Assembly: GCA_001801405.1 (NCBI GenBank) | Contig: MGXQ01000016.1 | Span: 1 to 9,428, forward strand | Direction: 5' to 3' | DNA length: 9,428 bases | Origin: Gammaproteobacteria bacterium RIFCSPHIGHO2_02_FULL_42_13 | Lineage (GTDB): Bacteria; Pseudomonadota; Gammaproteobacteria; UBA12402 | Shown here: positions 6,370 through 9,428 of the stretch, one piece after another | Numbering within the stretch: the first letter of the stretch is position 1 | How the letters are laid out: each line of letters begins with the position of its first letter | The notes under the pieces: generated by a model | What the model was told of the DNA's origin: nothing | Databases searched by the model: none | What the model saw: the letters and a program-made list of their open reading frames with translations, nothing else | Program-made: the position numbers and the translations under genes

Positions 6370-6398
6370 TTGACATTATCTGGCCAACTTGATTCAAT
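6370..6398 (+). promoter_or_regulatory. candidate promoter of dotD-dotC-dotB
   Basis: A perfect TTGACA (6370-6375) is followed after 17 bases by TTCAAT (6393-6398), a four-of-six -10 match; TAAAAT at 6398-6403 is a better hexamer but its spacing of 22 is too long. It is the only good -35 in the 189-base divergent gap with icmT. The leader it would produce includes an ATG-TAG start-stop pair at 6416-6421 before the dotD ATG. Confidence 0.5.
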
Positions 6399-6429
6399 AA
6401 AATTTTAAGGTTGGAATGTAGTAACTAAA

Positions 6430-6909
6430 ATGATGTATAAAAATTTACTTGCAGTTTTGGGCTGTTGCGCGCTACTAACGGCATGTAGCACGCAGTCGTC
6501 TTACCCCTCGCCTAACAGCTCCGACTATGACGCCTATATGGCGCTTGGAGAGGCCGCCACGTCAGTGAACCAATCTCTGACGACTTTAGGAAAAACAGAA
6601 CAAGCGGCTTATCCGCCTGTTCGCGTGTCAGAGCCACCAAATCCAGCCAGCTATGGCATGTCGATGCCGGCCTCAATGGATTGGAATGGTCCAATACAAC
6701 CTTTAATACAACAAATAGCCAATTCGGCAAATTATAAGCTGCGTGTATTAGGTCGAGCACCGGCAATTCCAATTATTGTGTCAATTACTGCCAAAAATAC
6801 GCCAATTGGTGACATTTTAAGAGATGCTGGTTATCAGTCTGGCAAACGCGCAAACATTGTGGTATTTCCATCCACTCATACAATTGAATTGCGGTATGCA
6901 GGGGCGTAA
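6430..6909 (+). CDS. dotD: DotD, outer-membrane lipoprotein of the Dot/Icm core
   Basis: DotD is a lipoprotein of the Dot/Icm outer-membrane core complex; with DotC it helps place DotH in the outer membrane, and its periplasmic domain resembles the secretin N0 domain. The 159-residue product (Legionella about 163, recalled) starts with a lipoprotein signal: positive Lys4, hydrophobic core, and lipobox LLTAC with Cys19. Residues 20-90 are a polar linker. The C-terminal domain (about 92-157) contains LIQQIANSANYKLRVLGRAP, then PIIVSITAKNTPIGDILRDAG, the conserved N0-like segment. The ATG at 6430 is followed by a second ATG; the signal peptide fits either. The Shine-Dalgarno is weak, and the nearest AAGG serves an upstream start-stop pair. 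First gene of a plus-strand operon; dotC starts 21 bases after its stop. Confidence 0.93.
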   Translation: MMYKNLLAVLGCCALLTACSTQSSYPSPNSSDYDAYMALGEAATSVNQSLTTLGKTEQAAYPPVRVSEPPNPASYGMSMPASMDWNGPIQPLIQQIANSANYKLRVLGRAPAIPIIVSITAKNTPIGDILRDAGYQSGKRANIVVFPSTHTIELRYAGA

Positions 6910-6930
6910 AGACGAAGTAAGCGAGCAAAG

Positions 6931-7731
6931 ATGAAACAATTATGTATTGTACTTGCGCTGACCACAGGAATACTCACGGGGTGCGCCAGCCAACAAGCAC
7001 CCGTCGACACGACCAACTTTAATGATTTGGTCAATCTATCGCGCCAACAAATTGTCGCAGAACAGCCAACGGGCAGCAAAATTCGACTCCAAGCCATTAA
7101 AGAAACCGCACTGACCCTGGGCGCGCAAGGCGGACTCGCGTGGCGAGCAGAACAATTAAATACGATGCTCGAATCCAATCGCAGCACTCTCTCTCAAGTT
7201 TTTAATTTTAACGGGTTGTTGCTCGATAAAAATATTTTGCCACCCGTGTTAGAACAAAGCAATCAATCGCTCAACTTAGCAAACTCAACCTCTTTGCGCA
7301 TTGCCGATCGTACGTATAAAATTATTCAACAAGCACGCTTCATCACAACCGCGCCCGATTGGGATCAATATTTATTGATGCAGTATAAAAAACCCGGGGT
7401 ACCTGATTCCACATTATTACCTCGCAACGAAGAAGAACGCGAACTCTGGACACAATATATTGAGACCGGTTGGCAACGAGGCATTGATCAAGCAAATAAT
7501 ATTTATGCCGCCAATTTAGCGCGCTTAAAGCGCGATTACACGGGCATGACGTTATATCGCAACTTGTTGGCACAACATATGGTGAGTAAACCTCGCGTTG
7601 TACAATATAACATGGGCGTGACGGGCGACAACGATGAAATGCGTATTAACGATCAATCACTACAAATTACAGCAACACCCAAATTCGAGACGAATACAAA
7701 ACAATGGCAACCAGCACTAATACAAAAATAG
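6931..7731 (+). CDS. dotC: DotC, outer-membrane lipoprotein of the Dot/Icm core
   Basis: DotC is the second outer-membrane lipoprotein of the Dot/Icm core and is needed with DotD for DotH localisation. The product is 266 residues, shorter than the Legionella protein (about 303, recalled). It starts with a lipoprotein signal: Lys2, hydrophobic LCIVLALTTGIL, and lipobox LTGC with Cys18. The mature part includes ALTLGAQGGLAWRAEQLN, LLDKNILPPVLEQ, the DRTYKIIQQARFIT segment and ELWTQYIETGWQRGIDQA, which I recognise as DotC-like conserved text. The 3' end overlaps dotB by 28 bases, so DotB translation is probably coupled to it. The ribosome site is weak. Confidence 0.93.
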   Translation: MKQLCIVLALTTGILTGCASQQAPVDTTNFNDLVNLSRQQIVAEQPTGSKIRLQAIKETALTLGAQGGLAWRAEQLNTMLESNRSTLSQVFNFNGLLLDKNILPPVLEQSNQSLNLANSTSLRIADRTYKIIQQARFITTAPDWDQYLLMQYKKPGVPDSTLLPRNEEERELWTQYIETGWQRGIDQANNIYAANLARLKRDYTGMTLYRNLLAQHMVSKPRVVQYNMGVTGDNDEMRINDQSLQITATPKFETNTKQWQPALIQK

Positions 7732-8906
7732 AAAACGAATTTTCGTTTCCCAACGAACCGATTCGTTTTAATATGGACAAGCTCAACGAGTTATTGATTT
7801 ATTGTGCACGCAACGATGCATCTGATATTACCATTCAAACCGATGAAACCATCTTCGCAGAAATCTTTGGGCGTTTACATAAAATCACACACCGACGTTT
7901 ATCTAACAACGAGGTCGGTGAAATTATTAATTCCATGTACGGCGCGAACGGCACCGCACAATTATTGAGTGGTCGTGACATCGATACGCAATATGAAATT
8001 CGTCCCAATCGATCGGAACGATTTCGCTTTCGTATCAATGCAACATCTTGTTTGGTCGAAGGCCATAGTGGCATTCAAATCACCGCACGAACCATTCCAA
8101 ATGAACCACCTGACTTAAGCCAGATGGATTTGCCCCAAGATATTATCGACAACATGGCGCCAGACCAAGGCATAATCTATGTGACAGGGCCGACGGGTTC
8201 GGGTAAAAGCACATTGCTCGCTTCGATAATTAAAAGCATTGTCATGAATCCAGAAGGCAACCGTAAAGTGGTCACCTACGAAGCGCCAATCGAATTCGTT
8301 TTTGATAATGTTAAAAAACCCACTTCTATTGTTAGCCAAGCAGAGATTCCAAAACACTTACCGACATTTGCGGCCGGTGTGCGCAATGCATTGCGCCGAA
8401 AACCAGGATTGATTTTAGTCGGTGAATCGCGCGACCAAGAAACCATCGCTGCGTCGATTGAAGCCGCTATGACCGGTCATCCGGTTTATACCACATTGCA
8501 TACCAATGGCGTAGCCGAAACTATACGACGACTCGTCAATACATTTCCGCACGAAGAACGACATGGCCGATCCATTGATATTTTAGAAACCATTCGCATG
8601 GTCATTTGGCAACGGCTTGTCCCAACCGTCGATGGCAAGCGCGTGGCTTTGCGTGAATATCTTGTTTTTTCTGAAGAGGTTCGCGATAAATTATTATCCG
8701 CCAACCTCGAAGATGTCACTGCCCATACCCGACAAATGCTCAAACAACATGGCCAAACCATGGATGTCGATGCCAAAAAACAATTCGACGCCGGTCGCAT
8801 CAGCGAACGCACCTATCGTTTGATTTTGGCAGAAGCACATAGTGCAGATATTGACTTGGGCGTGACTAAAAACGCGAGCTCCGGACGAGGGTCTGTCACA
8901 AAATAA
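7704..8906 (+). CDS. dotB: DotB, PilT/VirB11-like secretion ATPase
   Basis: DotB is the cytoplasmic hexameric ATPase that docks on the Dot/Icm inner-membrane complex to energise transport; its family relatives are PilT and VirB11. The 400-residue product (Legionella about 377, recalled) has the N-terminal PAS-like domain (residues about 25-150, with DASDITIQ, IFAEIFGRLHKIT and GRDIDTQYE) followed by the RecA-like domain. Motifs in order: Walker A GPTGSGKST (162-170, Lys168), the Asp box TYEAPIEFVF, Walker B LILVGESRD (Glu241), and the His box TGHPVYTTLHTNG (257-269, His259 and His266). All catalytic motifs are intact. The ATG at 7704 lies inside dotC and gives an N-terminus that aligns by eye with Legionella DotB (FPNEPIRF). 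No strong Shine-Dalgarno is visible, which fits coupling to dotC. The Gly/Ser-rich C-terminal tail is longer than expected. Confidence 0.96.
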   Translation: MATSTNTKIENEFSFPNEPIRFNMDKLNELLIYCARNDASDITIQTDETIFAEIFGRLHKITHRRLSNNEVGEIINSMYGANGTAQLLSGRDIDTQYEIRPNRSERFRFRINATSCLVEGHSGIQITARTIPNEPPDLSQMDLPQDIIDNMAPDQGIIYVTGPTGSGKSTLLASIIKSIVMNPEGNRKVVTYEAPIEFVFDNVKKPTSIVSQAEIPKHLPTFAAGVRNALRRKPGLILVGESRDQETIAASIEAAMTGHPVYTTLHTNGVAETIRRLVNTFPHEERHGRSIDILETIRMVIWQRLVPTVDGKRVALREYLVFSEEVRDKLLSANLEDVTAHTRQMLKQHGQTMDVDAKKQFDAGRISERTYRLILAEAHSADIDLGVTKNASSGRGSVTK

Positions 8907-8917
8907 CCTACCGTGCT

Positions 8918-9054
8918 TGTCATCCCCGGGATTTTGCGTAGCAAAATAGCCGGGGATCCATAGGTTGATAAGTCAAAGATTAAAACATATAACAAGATAG
9001 ATGTTCATTTAGGAATGGATCCCCGACAAATGCTACGCATTTTCGGGGATGACA
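8918..9054. repeat. REP/MITE-like palindromic element downstream of dotB
   Basis: The element is bounded by TGTCATCCCC (8918-8927) and its exact reverse complement GGGGATGACA (9045-9054). Each end is itself a hairpin: CCCCGG...TTTTGC-GTA-GCAAAA...CCGGGG at 8924-8955, and CCCCG...AAATGC-TAC-GCATTT...CGGGG at 9021-9048. The inner borders GGATCCATAG and the reverse complement of AATGGATCC also match, so the two arms pair over roughly 43 bases around a 50-base AT-rich core. Paired palindromes of this kind resemble REP/BIME units or small non-autonomous elements common in intracellular gammaproteobacteria. The first hairpin starts 17 bases after the dotB stop and may also stop or stabilise the dotDCB transcript, although no T-run follows. 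Confidence 0.75.
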
Positions 9055-9066
9055 CCCAAAGCAAGC

Positions 9067-9112
9067 GTAGGCCCAACAAATTGTTACTGTTGCGCCTCAC
9101 GGCCCAACCTAC
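9067..9112. repeat. short repeat with inverted ends and internal direct repeat
   Basis: The stretch begins GTAGG (9067-9071) and ends CCTAC (9108-9112), and contains the 8-base direct repeat GGCCCAAC at 9070-9077 and 9101-9108. The left part includes AACAA-A-TTGTT. On the minus strand it reads GTAGGTTGGGCC...TTGTTGGGCCTAC, a form like the dispersed GTAGGTTGGG intergenic repeats found in many bacteria. It abuts the 8918-9054 element. The rest of 9113-9185 shows nothing I can assign. Confidence 0.4.
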
Positions 9113-9213
9113 TAACTGCCATTCCGAACATTTATGTGCCATCTGATTATCGAAAATTTCGAGAAATCTTAATAAAGATGGATTAGGGGCTGTTTACAAT
9201 TCACCATAAGCGG

Positions 9214-9241
9214 TTGATTTGTAAGAGCAAACTCGTAGAAT
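9214..9241 (+). promoter_or_regulatory. candidate transposase promoter inside the IS leader
   Basis: TTGATT (9214-9219) and TAGAAT (9236-9241) are separated by 16 bases, with four and five matches to the sigma-70 hexamers. Transcription would start near 9248, inside the loop between the two arms of the inverted repeat at 9227-9275. Confidence 0.45.
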
Positions 9242-9275
9242 TGTAAATTATTAACCAACAATAAAACGAGTTTGC
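9227..9275 (+). promoter_or_regulatory. inverted repeat abutting the transposase start codon
   Basis: GCAAACTCGT (9227-9236) and ACGAGTTTGC (9266-9275) are perfect 10-base complements around a 29-base loop. The right arm contains the weak Shine-Dalgarno-like ACGAG and ends one base before the transposase ATG, so an RNA containing both arms would mask the initiation region. Confidence 0.6.
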
Positions 9276-9276
9276 A

Positions 9277-9428
9277 ATGATCCGACTCATGCTCACAGAT
9301 GAGCAATGGTCGAAGCTCAGGACAATTATGCGACAATTTGGGATTTATGACAAACCCCAATTGCGAAAAACGGTAGAAGGAATTTTATATCGCATGCGCA
9401 CCGGATTGCCTTGGCGGGACCTGCCATC
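9277..9428 (+). CDS. IS5-family transposase, N-terminal part (truncated by window edge)
   Basis: The frame encodes 50 residues before the window ends: MIRLMLTDEQWSKLRTIM, then a polar linker and TVEGILYRMRTGLPWRDLP. The LTDEQW opening and the ILYRMRTGLPWRDLP motif are the hallmark N-terminal (IS402/DUF4096-like) helix-turn-helix region of IS5-family transposases, which precedes the DDE catalytic domain. In many members this part is orfA of two overlapping frames joined by frameshifting; whether that holds here cannot be seen. The ATG at 9277 is the start implied by the conserved N-terminus; the ribosome site is weak and overlaps the right arm of a hairpin. No lesion is visible in this part. 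Confidence 0.85.
   Translation, partial: MIRLMLTDEQWSKLRTIMRQFGIYDKPQLRKTVEGILYRMRTGLPWRDLP

Larger units (their letters stand above)
9186..9428 (+). mobile_element. left end of an IS5-family insertion sequence (right end outside window)
   Basis: The transposase reading frame beginning at 9277 identifies an IS5-family element. Its probable left terminus is GGGGCTGTTTACAAT at 9186, preceded by TTA, consistent with the short TA-containing target duplications of several IS5 subgroups. The right end and its matching inverted repeat are beyond the window, so boundary and duplication cannot be confirmed. It lies about 280 bases downstream of dotB, next to two other repeats, marking this flank as a plastic edge of the secretion locus. 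Confidence 0.7.

Noticed and set aside
6876..7187. 103-codon minus-strand frame across dotD and dotC
   Set aside because: Opposite-strand shadow of two clear lipoprotein genes, with no ribosome site or family resemblance.
9169..9360. 63-codon minus-strand frame over the IS end
   Set aside because: It overlaps the terminal repeat and the transposase start, whose conserved residues support the plus strand.

Overview
The window carries part of a Dot/Icm type IVB secretion locus and fits a gammaproteobacterium of the order Legionellales. Two arrangements suggest a Coxiella/Rickettsiella-like lineage rather than Legionella pneumophila. First, icmT-icmS...icmQ-icmP-icmO lies directly back to back with dotD-dotC-dotB, whereas I recall these sitting in two separate regions in L. 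pneumophila. Second, no recognisable icmR lies upstream of icmQ. The taxonomic statement is inferred from gene content and order, with moderate confidence.

Layout. On the minus strand, reading right to left from about 6300 to 1: a good sigma-70-type promoter, icmT, icmS, a short unrecognised gene in the icmR/FIR position, icmQ, then icmP (dotM) and icmO (dotL, running off the left edge). An unrelated plus-strand gene (3609-4619) is wedged between icmQ and icmP. It encodes a four-cysteine zinc-ribbon-like N-terminus, a charged Glu/Lys segment and two very histidine-rich repeat blocks. On the plus strand from about 6370: a promoter, then dotD, dotC and dotB as a tight operon, with dotC and dotB overlapping. 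Downstream of dotB lie a palindromic REP/MITE-like repeat (8918-9054), a second short repeat with inverted ends (9067-9112), and the left end of an IS5-family insertion sequence cut by the right edge.

How the genes work together. DotC and DotD are outer-membrane lipoproteins of the core complex. DotB is the cytoplasmic hexameric ATPase. DotL (the type IV coupling ATPase) and DotM form the inner-membrane coupling complex that receives effectors, and IcmS is one of its adaptor chaperones. IcmT is a small membrane protein. IcmQ is a cytoplasmic/membrane-associated factor normally controlled by a fast-evolving partner (IcmR or another FIR protein).

Most unusual points: the antisense His-rich zinc-ribbon gene splitting the icm operon, whose stop codon overlaps that of icmQ and whose start codon overlaps the stop of a small upstream ORF; the candidate FIR gene with an in-frame amber codon separating it from a 27-codon upstream ORF; and the IS leader, where an inverted repeat could mask the transposase start only in read-through transcripts.
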